A DNA stretch of 64,000 nucleotides from Batillaria attramentaria (lineage: Eukaryota; Mollusca; Gastropoda; Batillariidae), in NCBI GenBank assembly GCA_018292915.2, contig JACVVK020000324.1:675001-739000 (forward strand). The letters run 5' to 3'. Each line of letters begins with the position of its first letter. Within the stretch, counting starts at the first letter, position 1. Below the pieces are notes generated by a model, which made no database searches, was not told where the DNA came from, and saw only the letters and a program-made list of their open reading frames with translations. The translations under genes and the position numbers were made by a program. Below, in pieces: positions 1 through 12,450 of this stretch.

Positions 1-996
1 AAAATCCTAACTTGAACCCCTCCTAAAACAAACAAAACAACAAACAATACAAACCCAAACAAACAAACAAACCCAACCAACCAACTAAATGAACAACAAC
101 AACAGAGCCGGATGCAGTATGTTTACTTTTTAACCGCCATCTTCACCCGCCAGTGAATCATGTACATGGCGGAACAGATTCAGCAATAATTTCTATATTC
201 CATCCTGTGTCGTAACTGTGTCAGAGAATCTCCTGCCTGACTTTAATGAGGCTGATGTCACTCTACGAGAATGAATATGTATGAGCGCGTGTGACTAATC
301 AAGGAGCAATGGACCACACACGGCTTACGTAACACGAGTCAAGGGAGCATACTCAGTCAGTCTGTGTAACTGTTAAAATCTTCATCAGCTAGAAATGTCT
401 GCACGTTACAGTTTTAGCGCAAGGGACGGTTACACACGCCGACATGATAACTGTGACAACTGACGACCGGTGACCATGGAAACGTCAGTCTTACAGTAAT
501 CTATTTTGGGAGACAACACATCGAGAACATATGCGAATGTAAATTTATTCAGGTCTGAGATTTGTGGAAGTTGTCTTGAAATCACCCTCTCTTGGTTTGT
601 TGTTGTTGTTGTTCTTTTTAAATTAATTTCTCTTCTTTTGCCTTGCAGGTATGAAGAGGGACAATCACACATGTCCGGGCTGTGCACGTGGCCACGTGTA
701 TCATTATATCGCGTGTAATTCTCTCATCGTCAAACAGTCAACTTACTGTAGTTTCAGATAGTCGGTGTAGCACGTTTTCCCAGCCTGTGGTACCGTGACT
801 CGGTGTGCAAGCCCGTATGGTGAACATACCTGGTACTGACGCCTGACTTGAGCTGGGCGTGTCCTGCTGCCCGACCATGTCACAGTTCAGGTGAAAATGG
901 AGGTGTGTGTGACAGCGGCGTCATTATGATATCCTGGCAACATTCCCAGTGTGACAAGCAGGAAACAACTCATTTCCTCCTGCCCGTTTTTGGCCC
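1..996. other. unique non-coding stretch
   Basis: No gene is supported here. The first 80 bases are A/C-rich with CAAA and CCAA runs. There is a T-rich stretch with GTTGTT at about 596-640. Open frames are short and lack recognisable domains. Positions 456-474 match, over 19 bp, a variant monomer of the 48-bp satellite at 25001-25019. Confidence 0.5.
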
Positions 997-3388
997 ACAG
1001 TACACCACAGTGCACCACAACACACCACAGTACATCACAGTGCACCACAGTGCACCACAACACACCACAGTACATCACAGTGCACCACAGTGCACCACAA
1101 TGCACCACAACACACCACAGTACATCACAGTGCACCACGTACACCACAGGACATTACAGTACACAGTGCACCACAATACATTACAGTACACCACAGTGCA
1201 CAACAGTACACCACAGTGCACTACAATACATTACAGTACACCACAACACACCACAATACATCACAGTGCCCCACAGTACACCGCAGTACACCACAGTGCA
1301 CCACAATACCTTACAGTACACCACAACACACCAAAATACATCACAGCACACCACAGTGCACCACAATACAACACACCACAGTACACCACAGTGCACCACA
1401 ACACACCACAATACATCACAATGCCCCACAGTACACCACAGTGCACCACAATAGGTTACAGTAAACACACCAAAATACATCACAGCACACCACAGTGCAC
1501 CACAATACACCACACCACAGTACACCACAGTGCACCACAACACACCACAATACATCATAGTGCCCCACAGTACACCGCAGTACACCACAGTGCACCACAA
1601 TACCTTACAGCACACCACAACACACCAAAATACATCACAGCACACCACAGTGCACCACAATACACCACAACAAACCACAATACATCACAGTACCCCACAG
1701 TACACCGCAGTACACCACAGTGCACCACAATACCTTACAGTACACCACAACACACCAAAATACATCAGTGCACCACAATACAACACACCACAGTACACCA
1801 CAGTGCACCACAATACACCACAACACACCACAATACACCACACCACAATACATCACAGTACACCACAGTGCACCACAATACACCACACCACAGTACACCA
1901 CAGTGCACCACAATACACCACAACACACCACAATACACCACAGTGTATCACAATACATCACAGTACACTACAGTGCACCACAATACACCACTACACACCA
2001 CAATACTCCACAGTGCACAACAATACATCACAGTACACCACAGTGCACCACAATACATCACAGTACACCACAGTACGCCACAGTGCACCACAATACATCA
2101 CAACACACCGTGCATCACAATACATCACAGCGCACCACAGTACATCACAGTACACTACAGTGCACCACAATACACCACTACACACCACAATACTCCACAG
2201 TGCACCACAATACATCACAGTACACCACAGTGCACCACAATACATCACAGTACACCACAGTACGCCACAGTGCACCACAATACATCACAACACACCGTGC
2301 ATCACAATACATCACAGCGCACCACAGTACATCACAGTGCACCACAGTACACCACAATACACCTCAGTGCATCACAATACATAACAATACACCACAATAC
2401 ATCACAGCACACTACAGTGCACCACAGAACATCACAGTGCACCACAGTGCACCTCAAGACACCACAGTGCACCACAATACACCACTACACACCACAATAC
2501 TCCACAGTGCACCACAATACATCACAGTACACCACAGTGCACCACAATACATCACAGTACACCACAGTACGCCACAGTGCACCACAATACATCACAACAC
2601 ACCGTGCATCACAATACATCACAGCGCACCACAGTACATCACAGTGCACCACAGTACACCACAATACGGGTGAGTGAGTGAGTGAGTGAGTTTTTAGGGC
2701 TTAAAGCCGCGCAAGCCACAAAGACTAATTCGCGGCTGAACACCACAATACACCTCAGTGCATCACAATACATAACAATACACCACAATACATCACAGCA
2801 CACTACAGTGCACCACAGAACATCACAGTGCACCACAGTGCACCTCAAGACACCACAGTGCACCACAATACACCACAGTGCACCAGAGTACACCACAATA
2901 CATCACAGCGCACCACAATACATCACAATACACCACAGCACACTACAGTGCACCACAATACATCACAGTATACCACAGTGCACCACAATACACCACAGTG
3001 TACCACAGTACACCACAGTGCACCACAATACATCACAGTACACTACAGTGTACCACAGTACATCACACTGCACCACAGTGCACCTCAAGACACCACAGTG
3101 CACCACGATACACCACAAGACACCACAGTACACCATTGTGCACCACAGTGCACCACAGTACATCACAATACACCACAGTGCACCCTGCACCACAGTGCAC
3201 CACAATACATCACAGTGCACCACAATACATCTCAGTGCACCACAATACATCACAATACACCACACTACACCACAGTGCACCACAGTACATCACAGTGTAC
3301 CACAATACACCACAGTGCACCATAATATTCCACAATACACCACATGCACCACAATACACCACAGTACATCACAGTGCACCACGGTCTG
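997..3388. repeat. 10-bp minisatellite (CACCACAGTA-type), about 2.4 kb
   Basis: The array is built of 10-mers of the form CACCACAGTA, CACCACAATA, CATCACAGTG and CACCACAACA, with occasional 5-bp phase slips. Larger blocks recur: a block starting with GTGCACCACAATACACCACT is seen near 1975, 2160 and 2467, which shows higher-order amplification. The unit contains no stop codon on either strand, so very long open frames (one of 609 codons) run through it in several frames. I read those as artefacts. A 73-bp insertion interrupts the array at 2668. Confidence 0.95.
2668..2740 (-). mobile_element. short SINE-like 3' fragment with (ACTC)n tail
   Basis: A 73-bp foreign segment interrupts the 10-bp array. 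It is flanked by the 11-bp direct repeat CACCACAATAC (2657-2667 and 2741-2751), consistent with a target-site duplication. Read on the minus strand it ends in an (ACTC)n tract, as many retroposed SINEs end in a simple repeat. Inside are 7-bp inverted repeats AGCCGCG and CGCGGCT separated by about 19 bases. A caveat is that the flanking 11-mer also occurs elsewhere in the array, so the duplication is suggestive only. Confidence 0.5.
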
Positions 3389-3535
3389 CAAGTAGATCGT
3401 AATTGATCAAACAACAACAAGAACAAAACACACCAAACAACAACAACAAAACAGCGGCAATTATAGCTGCGTGGAAATATGGTTCTTTACTGGCGGTAAA
3501 AATCATGCGACTTGCAGAGGGCCGGCGTTAATAGT

Positions 3536-4660
3536 GATTGGTATTAAGGGGGTGGGTGTTTGGGAGGATTGGTATTAAGGGGGTGGGTGTTTGTGAGAAT
3601 TGGTATTAAGGGGGTACGGGGTGGGTGTTTGGGAGGATTGGTATTAAGGGGGTGGGTGTTTGGGAGGATTGGTATTAAGGGGGTGGGTGTTTGGGAGGAT
3701 TGGTATTAAGGGGGTGGATGTTTGGGAGGATTGGTGTTAAGGGGGTGGGTGTTTGGGAGGATTGATGTTAAGGGGGGGTGGTGGTGGTGGTGGTGGCAGG
3801 ATTGGTGTTAAAAGGGTGGGTGTTTGGGAGGATTGGTGTTAAGGGGGTGGATGTTTGGAATTGGTGTTAAGGGGGGGGGGGTGGTGGTGGCAGGATTGGT
3901 GTTAAAAGGGTGGGTGTTTGGGAGGATTGGTGTTAAGGGGGTGGGTGTTTGGAAGGATTGGTGTTAAGGGGGAGGGGGGGTGGTGGCAGGATTGGTGTTA
4001 AAAGGGTGGGTGTTTGGGAGGATTGGTGTTAAGGGGGTGGGTGTTTGGGAGGATTGGTGTTAAAAGGGTGGGTGTTTGGGAGGATTGGTGTTAAGGGGGT
4101 GGGTGTTTGGGAGGATTGGTGTTAAGGGGGTGGGTGTTTGGGAGGATTGGTGTTAAAAGGGTGGGTGTTTGGGAGGATTGGTGTTAAGGGGGTGGGTGTT
4201 TGGGAGGATTGGTGTTAAAGGGGTGGGTGTTTGGGAGGATTGGTGTTAAAGGGGTGGGTGTTTGGGAGGATTGGTGTTAAGGGGGTGGGTGTTTGGGAGG
4301 ATTGGTGTTACGGGGGGGGGGGGGGGGGTGGCAGGATTGGTGTTAAGGGGGTGGGTGTTTGGGAGGATTGATGTTAAGGGGGTGGGTGTTTGGGAGGATT
4401 GGTGTTAAAAGGGTAGGTGTTTGGGAGGATTGGTGTTAAAGGGGTGGGTGTTTGGGAGGATTGGTGTTAAGGGGGTGGGTGTTTGGGAGGATTGGTGTTA
4501 AGGGGGTGGGTGTTTGGGAGGATTGGTGTTAAAGGGGTGGGTGTTTGGGAGGATTGGTGTTAAAGGGGTGGGTGTTTGGGAGGATTGATGTTAAGCGTGA
4601 GGGGGGGGGGGCAGGATTGGTGTTAAAGGGGTGGGTGTTTGGCAGGATTGGTGTTAAGGA
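3536..4660. repeat. 31-bp G-rich minisatellite, about 36 copies
   Basis: Tandem copies are built from ATTGGTGTTAAGGGGG followed by TGGGTGTTTGGGAGG. Several copies have expanded G runs, for example the 16-G run at about 4312-4328, or GGTGGTGG expansions near 3780 and 3885. Every copy has four closely spaced G runs on the + strand. No gene is supported. Confidence 0.95.
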
Positions 4661-5340
4661 CCGGCGTTTACATTATCACAGTCGTTCTCTCCAGAAGGAA
4701 CAAAACGTAAACAATAATAATCTTAATAATATAATTATAATAATTATCGGCCAATGGGCCCGTCGTCCCTATTGCAGTAACAGACGTTGTTAAGAACCCA
4801 AACAAGTTATAATAATGATGTTGATATGTTGATTTACCACCACAATTGTCCCCGTTACCACCACATCGACTACAACATCACTGATTCACAAAATGCCAAT
4901 AACGAAAGACAGCTGTGTTACATTGGAATCGGCAGCATCAGTTGACAGTTCAGTGAGTTATAGTTCCTGATCTCAGGTTCCGTATATAATCTCACTGTTT
5001 CACAATCTCAGGTTCCGTATATAATCTCACTGTTTCACAATCTCAGGTGTCGTGTTTAATTTCACAGCAATGCACACCTGGAGATTGTGGATTTCAATAA
5101 TACCGTGGGTCACCTGCTGTTCCCATGGATACGTGCGTCACTGGAGTGGAGAAAAAATGGGTTTGAGAAGAGAGTGTGATGTTGAACATGGCCACATCCC
5201 ACACACACCCTGACGTCAGACAGTCTGCTCCAGGCGGGATGTATTGATCGGAAACGGAACACGGGAAGACGGGAAGCTGGCGGTGTCAGCCAGCACGGAC
5301 ACTGAGGACAAAAGCCGGTTAACTGACAACTCACCCAGAC
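4661..5340. other. unique stretch with a small 35-bp duplication
   Basis: No gene is recognised. Positions 4971-5050 hold 2.3 copies of a 35-bp unit beginning TCTCAGGTTCCGTATATAAT. The remainder is unremarkable. Confidence 0.5.
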
Positions 5341-5365
5341 AATGCTGCTATTTCCGCTGTCACCT

Positions 5366-5405
5366 CCACCACCACCACCACCACCATCCCCACCACCACC
5401 CCCTC
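5366..5405. repeat. (CCA)n microsatellite
   Basis: Short CCA/CCACC simple repeat, with CACC-rich sequence on both sides. Confidence 0.8.
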
Positions 5406-5659
5406 CTGTTCCACTTGCTTCAGATCCACCTCTAGCACTTTGTCCTCAGTTCCTTTGCCGATTCAGCTATCTCCTGAAACGACCAAAACAGCCAGCTTAA
5501 AGCTCTTTAGAAACAATGGTTGAAAAGCCATTTCTCTTGTTTGAGGAGATATACATACAATAAATGCCAATCACGAATAAAAGCTGAACTGTTCAGATTT
5601 TATGTGCATCATGATGTATACAAATCAATTTAGATGGTTCGATTTCTTTGAATTTCTTA

Positions 5660-5882
5660 AAAAAAAAAAAAAGGAAAATACAAACAACAACAATGCCACC
5701 AACAACAACAACACCACCACCAACAACAACCAACAACAACCAACAACAACCAACAACAACAACACCACCACCACCACCACCAACAACAACCAACAACAAC
5801 CAATAACAACAACACCACCACCACCACCACCAACAACAGCCAAACAACAACAGCCAAACAACAACAACAAAAACCAACACCG
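5660..5882. repeat. (AAC)n/(ACC)n compound microsatellite
   Basis: An A12 run is followed by AACAACAACC and CCACCACC tracts in alternating blocks. The Asn/Thr/Gln-rich or Val/Leu/Gly-rich open frames across it are low-complexity artefacts. Confidence 0.9.
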
Positions 5883-6022
5883 TGACAAGAGCCTTGAGCG
5901 TTTCTAAGCGAGTATTCCGGGGCGTTGTATAGAGGGCGCTGTTGTTTCTTCACAACTGACATTGCATACATACGCCATCTACAGTCATAGCAGCAAACTA
6001 ACGGCAGTTGTTCAACAGAAAC

Positions 6023-6250
6023 CTATACACGAGAAAGCTGGTTTAACAGTCAACTATACACGAGAAAGCTGGTTTAACAGTCAACTATACACGAGAAAGC
6101 TGGTTTAACAGTCAACTATACACGAGAAAGCTGGTTTAACAGTTAACTATACACATCAAATCTGTTTTCACAGTCAACTATACACATCAAATCTTTTTAC
6201 ACAGTAAACTATACACATCAAATCTGTTTACACAGTAAACTATGCACACA
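6023..6250. repeat. 31-bp minisatellite, about 7 copies
   Basis: The unit carries AACTATACACGAGAAAGCTG. The first half of the array is homogeneous. The second half is a diverged subfamily with AACTATACACATCAAATCTG. Confidence 0.9.
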
Positions 6251-6687
6251 AAACTATACAGATTAACCTGTAGCTTAAATAATACCTTCTTTTCTTTTGG
6301 GAGGCTGCCAAACGTACACATGGTACTGAAGAACCGTGGGCCGCTAACTGCTCTGTCCGATCAATCGGTCACGCTTCATTGAAGTGGAACTAACTGGCAG
6401 ATTTGAACAGATCAAAAACGTCGATACGGCACTTGGGTATAACGTTACACATGAAATAAAACATCAGTCACGGTTCGATGCATTTAAGGCGCGCGGAATG
6501 ACCGCTTGCTTCCACCAAGGAATATAGTGGTGTGTATACACAGTCACAGGTACAGTCCTTGCTCTCACCGAAATAGGAGAGACTTTTTACATGGTGACGA
6601 GAACGGCAGATAAGACGCTGCGTGCGCCTGTGTTTTAATCATTGGTATTGCGAAAGCGAAACATGATGCGTGTTTGTAACTGTTGAA
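6251..6687. other. unique non-coding stretch
   Basis: I see no coding, RNA or repeat feature in this 437-bp stretch. Confidence 0.4.
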
Positions 6688-7251
6688 GAGCTAAAAACAA
6701 CACCATCAACATAGAGCTAAAAATAACACCATCAACATAGAGCTAAAAACAACACCATCAACATAGAGCTAAAAACAACACCATCAACATAGAGCTAAAA
6801 ACAACACCATCAACATAGAGCTAAAAACAACACCATCAACATAGAGCTAAAAATAACACCATCAACATAGAGCTAAAAACAACACCATCAACATAGAGCT
6901 AAAAACAACACCATCAACATAGAGCTAAAAATAACACCATCAACATAGAGCTAAAAACACCATCAACATAGAGCTAAAAACAACACCATCAACATAGAGC
7001 TAAAAACACCATCAACATAGAGCTAAAAACAACACCATCAACATAGAGCTAAAAACAACACCATCAACATAGAGCTAAAAACAACACCATCAACATAGAG
7101 CTAAAAACAACACCATCAACATAGAGCTAAAAATAACACCATCAACATAGAGCTAAAAACAACACCATCAACATAGAGCTAAAACCAACACCATCAACAT
7201 AGAGCTAAAAACAACACCATCAACATAGAGCTAAAAACAACACCATCAACA
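6688..7251. repeat. 26-bp minisatellite, about 21 copies
   Basis: The unit is GAGCTAAAAACAACACCATC plus AACATA. A few copies are shortened (AAAAACACCATC) or carry AAATAACACC, and otherwise the array is very homogeneous. Confidence 0.95.
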
Positions 7252-7349
7252 TTTTATGTTTCTATTTCCAGTCACGTCCTGTGGAATGTTTTCCATAATT
7301 ATATCATGGACTGAATCAACAATACATCGCTTGATGACGATGACGTGAT

Positions 7350-7487
<138 letters not shown>

Positions 7488-7883
7488 GCAAATGATGTGA
7501 GTTTTAATATAACTCAACAGGAAGTCGTATCACTGTCACTCCTGCAAGTCTGTTGTTTGATCCGTAACACGTCACCAAGGACGTAAAACCATCTAGTTAA
7601 ACTAGAATTATAAACGGCAGCATCTGAAAGAGGAGAATTGTATCGCTAGAGGACTCTATTGATTCCTTCAACTTCTCTCTGCCTGAGCTGCCCACGACAT
7701 AACGCCTGCTGTTCCCAGCGTAACAATACAACACACTACTGGCAGTAGCGGTCTGTACATCGATTGGTCAACAGCTCGAAGTCTAACTGCATCATTCTTC
7801 TTCAGGGTTTCGTGTCATTGACGCGTATAGTCAGGTGTGTTGAACTCCGTAAGGAACTGATACATCTATAGCGTATGACGGGG

Positions 7884-7923
<40 letters not shown>

Positions 7924-9004
7924 AGTTGGGGTAGGGGTAGGGGTGACTAACACAAGAGCGGGATGTCAGGTAAGTCACGTGACGAACAGAATCTGATGAG
8001 CGAAATAAACGTAACATTGTGAATGCTAAGGATGACAAGGAGATGGCGGTGACCAGACAGGTTTAAACAACGACAACAACAACAACAACAACAACAACAA
8101 ACATAACCTGACGACGGGTACCGGTGAGCGCCATGCACAAGTCAGTCCTTTAAATCACGTGATTTACACACTGCCCCGTCTTTTACCTGTCAGCAATCTG
8201 ACACACATTAATCTGTCTCCTTTCCTTTTAGCAGGCTAGGTGTGTGTGTCAGTGTCGTTGTGTGTGTGTGTGTGTGTGTATGTGTGTGTGTGTGGGGGGG
8301 GGGGCGCAAAGCTGCAAGATACATGTAATCAAAATGCATCATAAAAATGTGGAAAGTGACATGGGCGTTAAATCTGCCATCGTCCAGACAGACTAGATGT
8401 ATAATCATTCTGCATGTAGCCACCCACTGCTTGACAACACTGTTCATTAAACACTAAGCCCTGCAGGCCTGTCACTTGTTTGATATATTCACCAGGGGGC
8501 GCTCGGATCGACAGATGTACGTCAATTCAGTGTCGCCTGAATAATATTATGTTCTATATTTGCACAAGAAAACATGGCAACTTCACCCTGTGGCTTGTAT
8601 TGAGTGATGTGTTTTACTGCAAGTTTTGACAGTCCCATATAAATAAGCATGCAGTACCAATGTGGAAAACATGGTAAAATGTTTGAACCCTTCAAATACA
8701 CTACTCAAAAAAGGGTTCACCTACCACCTTCAGTTCTACATGTTGTTGTTGAAACGTAAACATGTTAAGATAATTCCAGTCAGCTGAGTCGTCACAGTGG
8801 GTCGTACAGATTGATGAAGGGGGAGGGGGGGGGGGCTTCAAGATGGCGTGGCGCTCCATAACGCTGTTTGGGGATTAGTTGTGTCCAGGTCAGTCATGAT
8901 TACGTCACGACGGCCTTTCCTGGAAACCGGAAGTGTCAAGACGCTCTCCCTTTGCCGGTCTGAAAAATTCCCACCAGTCTTAGCTGACAGGCTTCGTATT
9001 GCCC
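7488..9004. other. unique stretch with scattered microsatellites
   Basis: It contains GT tracts at about 7884-7921 and 8242-8293, an AAC tract at about 8067-8100 and a G10 run near 8294-8304. No gene is supported; the open frames are short and mostly cross the microsatellites. Confidence 0.5.
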
Positions 9005-9230
9005 ATGCCACACTGGGACACCACGCCACACTGGGACACCCCGCCACACTGGGACACCATGCCACACTACTGGGACACCATGCCACACTGGGACACCACG
9101 CCACACTGGGACACCATGCCACACTGGGACACCACGCCACACTGGGACGCCACGCCACACTGGGACGCCACGCCACACTGGGACACCACGCCACACTGGG
9201 ACACCACGCCACACTGGGACACCATGCCAG
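9005..9230. repeat. 18-bp minisatellite, about 12 copies
   Basis: The unit is CCACACTGGGACACCACG with CCATG and CCACG alternatives. The period is a multiple of 3, so frames stay open on both strands. I do not regard these as genes. Confidence 0.95.
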
Positions 9231-9400
9231 TTTGTAAAGACATCCAAATGAGCAGTCCTCAAAGCCAAACATTCATTCTTCTACATGCATAGCGTCATTT
9301 TGTGGCGCGTGTTTTGACTGATGAGTTAATTTTGACTGAATTTTGGGTTATGTTTCCTGACAATAGCACATTTCGCCGGTCCGGCAGTTGACACTGACTG

Positions 9401-9782
9401 ACATGACACACGGGACATTTCGCCGTCTGACGCATGACACACGGGACATTTCGCCGTCTGACACATGACACACAGGACACTTCGCCGTCTGACGCATGAC
9501 ACACAGGCCATGTCGCCGTCTGACGCATGACACACAGGACATGTCGCCGTCTGACGCATGACACACAGGACATGTCGCCGTCTGACGCATGACACACAGG
9601 ACATGTCGCCGTCTGACGCATGACACACAGGACATGTCGCCGTCTGACGCATGACACACAGGACATGTCGCCGTCTGACGCATGACACACAGGACATGTC
9701 GCCGTCTGACGCATGACACACATGACATGTCGCCGTCTGACGCATGACACACAGGACATGTCGCCGGTTGACACATCACACA
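9401..9782. repeat. 31-bp minisatellite, about 12 copies
   Basis: The unit contains GACATGTCGCCGTCTGACGC followed by ATGACACACAG. The first three or four copies (TTTCGCC or CTTCGCC instead of TGTCGCC) are diverged, as expected at an array edge. Minus-strand open frames of about 140-160 codons are repeat artefacts. Confidence 0.95.
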
Positions 9783-9860
9783 CATTGTCTTCTTTTGGGA
9801 GTTATCGTCCCTGTAATAGTCATATTCATCAGATGCCAGAACAGAGAGAGAGAGGGAGGG

Positions 9861-10546
9861 AGATGATGATGATGAAACGTTTTTTATTCAGGATAAAGCA
9901 TTTAGGCATTACTGCCTGTCTTACAAGCTGTCCTGCTAGTCTACGTTAAAGGGTAAAAAGACAACATCAAAACAAGGGGGAAAAAGGGGGGGGGAGAGAA
10001 AAAAGACAAACAAAAGTATTAACTATCTAAAAGAAATGAAGAAGAGAAAAGTAGACATGATAAACAATCAAAACACACGTGGCATTTGTGGATGATATTG
10101 GCTGTATGCCAAGTAAGAACTTCAAAGTCGTCACTAACATTCGAAAACATGCATATAACACATTTCTACCTACATGGTCAGATGAGCGTGTCGTGTAGAA
10201 TTTGTTTGAAGTCAGTGAATTTGGAAATGTTTTGGATACTTAGTGGTAAAGAGTTCCATATGGATGCCCCTGAGAAAGACAGGCTACATTTGTAGATATC
10301 AACCCTTGGACGAGGCACTGGGAGCAGACTGTTCCTTGTGTTGTGTTGTTTATCGTGTTTGAAATTAAACAGTTGATGAAGATATGTTGGGGCTTTGCAG
10401 TAGACAATTTTGTGCATTAGTAAGCATTTGTTAAATTCCAGATGCTGTTTTAGGGGAAGAAGTTTGAGGATTTTAAACTTTTGGTCAGTACTAGAATTAC
10501 CCGAGTGTAAGAGTTTGACAGCGCGCCGGTGAATGGTACAGGAATA
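9861..10546 (-). mobile_element. LINE 3' fragment (reverse-transcriptase C-terminal end and 3' UTR)
   Basis: Read on the minus strand, an open frame from about 10546 to 10178 encodes the region downstream of the reverse-transcriptase palm in non-LTR retrotransposons. It shows a HRRAVKLLH-like start, then LMHKIVYCKAPTYLHQL, a VPRPR segment and the SGASIWNSLPLSIQ signature, and it ends near FTDFKQILHDTLI. About 300 bp of 3' UTR follow, with AATAAA (complement of 9883-9888), and the element ends in a CAT/ATC simple repeat at 9861-9874. The catalytic palm is absent: the 5' side is cut by a GA microsatellite at 10549. This looks like a 5'-truncated CR1/L2- or jockey-like copy; the clade is not resolved. 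Confidence 0.75.
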
Positions 10547-10548
10547 CA

Positions 10549-10791
10549 GGAGAGAGAGAGAGAGAGGGAGGGAGAGAGAGAGAGAGAGGGAGAGAGAGAG
10601 AGAGGGAGGGAGAGAGAGAGGGGGGGAGAGAGAGAGAGAGAGAGGGAGAGAGAGAGAGAGAGAGAGGGAGGGAGAGAGAGAGAGAGAGGGAGAGAGAGAG
10701 AGGGAGGGAGAGAGAGAGAGAGAGAGGGAGGGAGAGAGAGAGAGAGAGAGGGAGAGAGAGAGAGGGAGAGAGAGAGAGAGAGAGAGAGAGA
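10549..10791. repeat. (GA)n/(GGGA) microsatellite
   Basis: About 240 bp of GA repeat with regular GGGAGGGA interruptions, purine-only on the + strand. It abuts the truncated 5' side of the LINE fragment. The Glu/Arg or Ser/Leu frames are artefacts. Confidence 0.97.
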
Positions 10792-11269
10792 TTAATCAAG
10801 CTAACGTGCTGTGTGGTAGTAGATCAAGGGACTGCTAGTAATGAAGATCGGCTGTATTCCTGTACCATAGTTGCCGGCTCATGCTGATCAGCTTACACAC
10901 GTCACACATCAGTCACGAGAAAACAGGTCGTTTCAGTATTGTCACTGTTCAGTGTCCTGCTTGACACAACTCATCATCATCATCATCATCCTACAGGTAA
11001 CTCAGTAATCAACGTGCAGACAACACGCCATACAACTGATTAATACTCATCCAATCATGGTTAACGTATTCACGTGAACTGACGTCGTTGCTTTTGTTGC
11101 TTTTCGATTGTATCTGTATCTGGCCTAGGATATTCATCTTTACTTACCAGACAATGTGCTCGGTCATTCGTATGATTTGCTTGACTGGATCATTTACATT
11201 TCAACCGATTCAGTGACTGATTATTCTGCAGTCATGCGTAATCATCGCTAGTGTTGCCTCCCTTTGTGG

Positions 11270-11348
<79 letters not shown>

Positions 11349-12240
11349 GGTTCTTCAAGTTCTCTTTGTCGTGACTCGCCTTTGGCCTAACCTTGTATCG
11401 CTAGTCATGTCCATTTTAGGCCGAAATGATAAGATTATAGTTGACTATAGTTTACTATAGATTATAGTTTACCGGGGTGTCATGTATACGAGAGTCGTAT
11501 AACAGATTTTCCTAAGTGTCTGTGATGACGAAAGCCGCCTACTGATTGATAGTCAGTCAGTGTTACGTCACACACACTGCCAGTGTTACGTCACACACAC
11601 TGCCAGTGTTACGTCACACACACTGCCAGACTCTACCATCTCAGGGAATCATGTGATCCAATAACATGTAGTCAGTGGGACGGGACTCATATTCAGTCAT
11701 GTGGAACAGGTCATTATCTCTATCGCGAGCAGTCACCCATGTGACAGTTGGCAGCGATCACTTGGCGATAGAGTCCGCCGCTAAAAACAGACACACGGCT
11801 GTGACGACGAAGCGTGTGATTTCCGCGGGCTGTTAATGGATCCGGCGGTTATCACAATGTCATCGTATAGTCACGGTTGTTATTGCCAGTATGGTTTAAA
11901 CTATAGTTTAGCCACGCCACTCTCACAACGCAGTGATTACTGACTTCCGCCGACTGTCAACACCACGAACCATCATAGTCATGATGTCACTGAGTCCTCA
12001 ATTTGCCGTCAGTACCGTTGATCTCTTCCATAGTGTTTTCACGTCAGTACCGTTGATCTCTTCCATAGTGTTTTCACGTCAGTACCGTTGATCTCTTCCA
12101 TAGTGTTTTCGCGTCAGTACCGGGGAATTAAACTGTTATGATAAAACCAATCAAGCGTGACTGAACGGTGACGCCCTTGGATCTTGGTGTAACTGGGTTA
12201 GTTGGTTTTCAGGTAGGTCACGGTTGATCTGGTCGGGCAC
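10792..12240. other. unique stretch with small tandem repeats
   Basis: No gene is supported. Features seen are a GT tract at about 11271-11346, three copies of a 23-bp unit (CAGTGTTACGTCACACACAC) at about 11557-11630, and three copies of a 35-bp unit (GTCAGTACCGTTGATCTCTT) at about 12008-12117. Confidence 0.5.
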
Positions 12241-12319
12241 TGACACACACACACACACACACACACAGAGTAATGAACCGGCACCTCCAGTCACTAGCAG
12301 CACTCACTTTGTCAGTCAC

Positions 12320-12361
<42 letters not shown>

Positions 12362-12371
12362 AGTGTGCCAC

Positions 12372-12427
<56 letters not shown>

Positions 12428-12450
12428 AGTGTGTGTGTGTGTGTGTGTGA
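12241..12450. repeat. (AC)n and (GT)n tracts in opposite orientation
   Basis: An AC tract (12241-12266) is followed about 55 bp later by two GT tracts (12321-12361 and 12373-12448). The AC and GT tracts lie on one strand and can pair with each other as a hairpin. Confidence 0.95.

Noticed and set aside
848..2677. 609-codon open frame of TTVHHSAPQ-type repeats
   Set aside because: It lies in a 10-bp stop-free tandem array. Comparable frames exist in all phases and on the minus strand, with no start context or domain.
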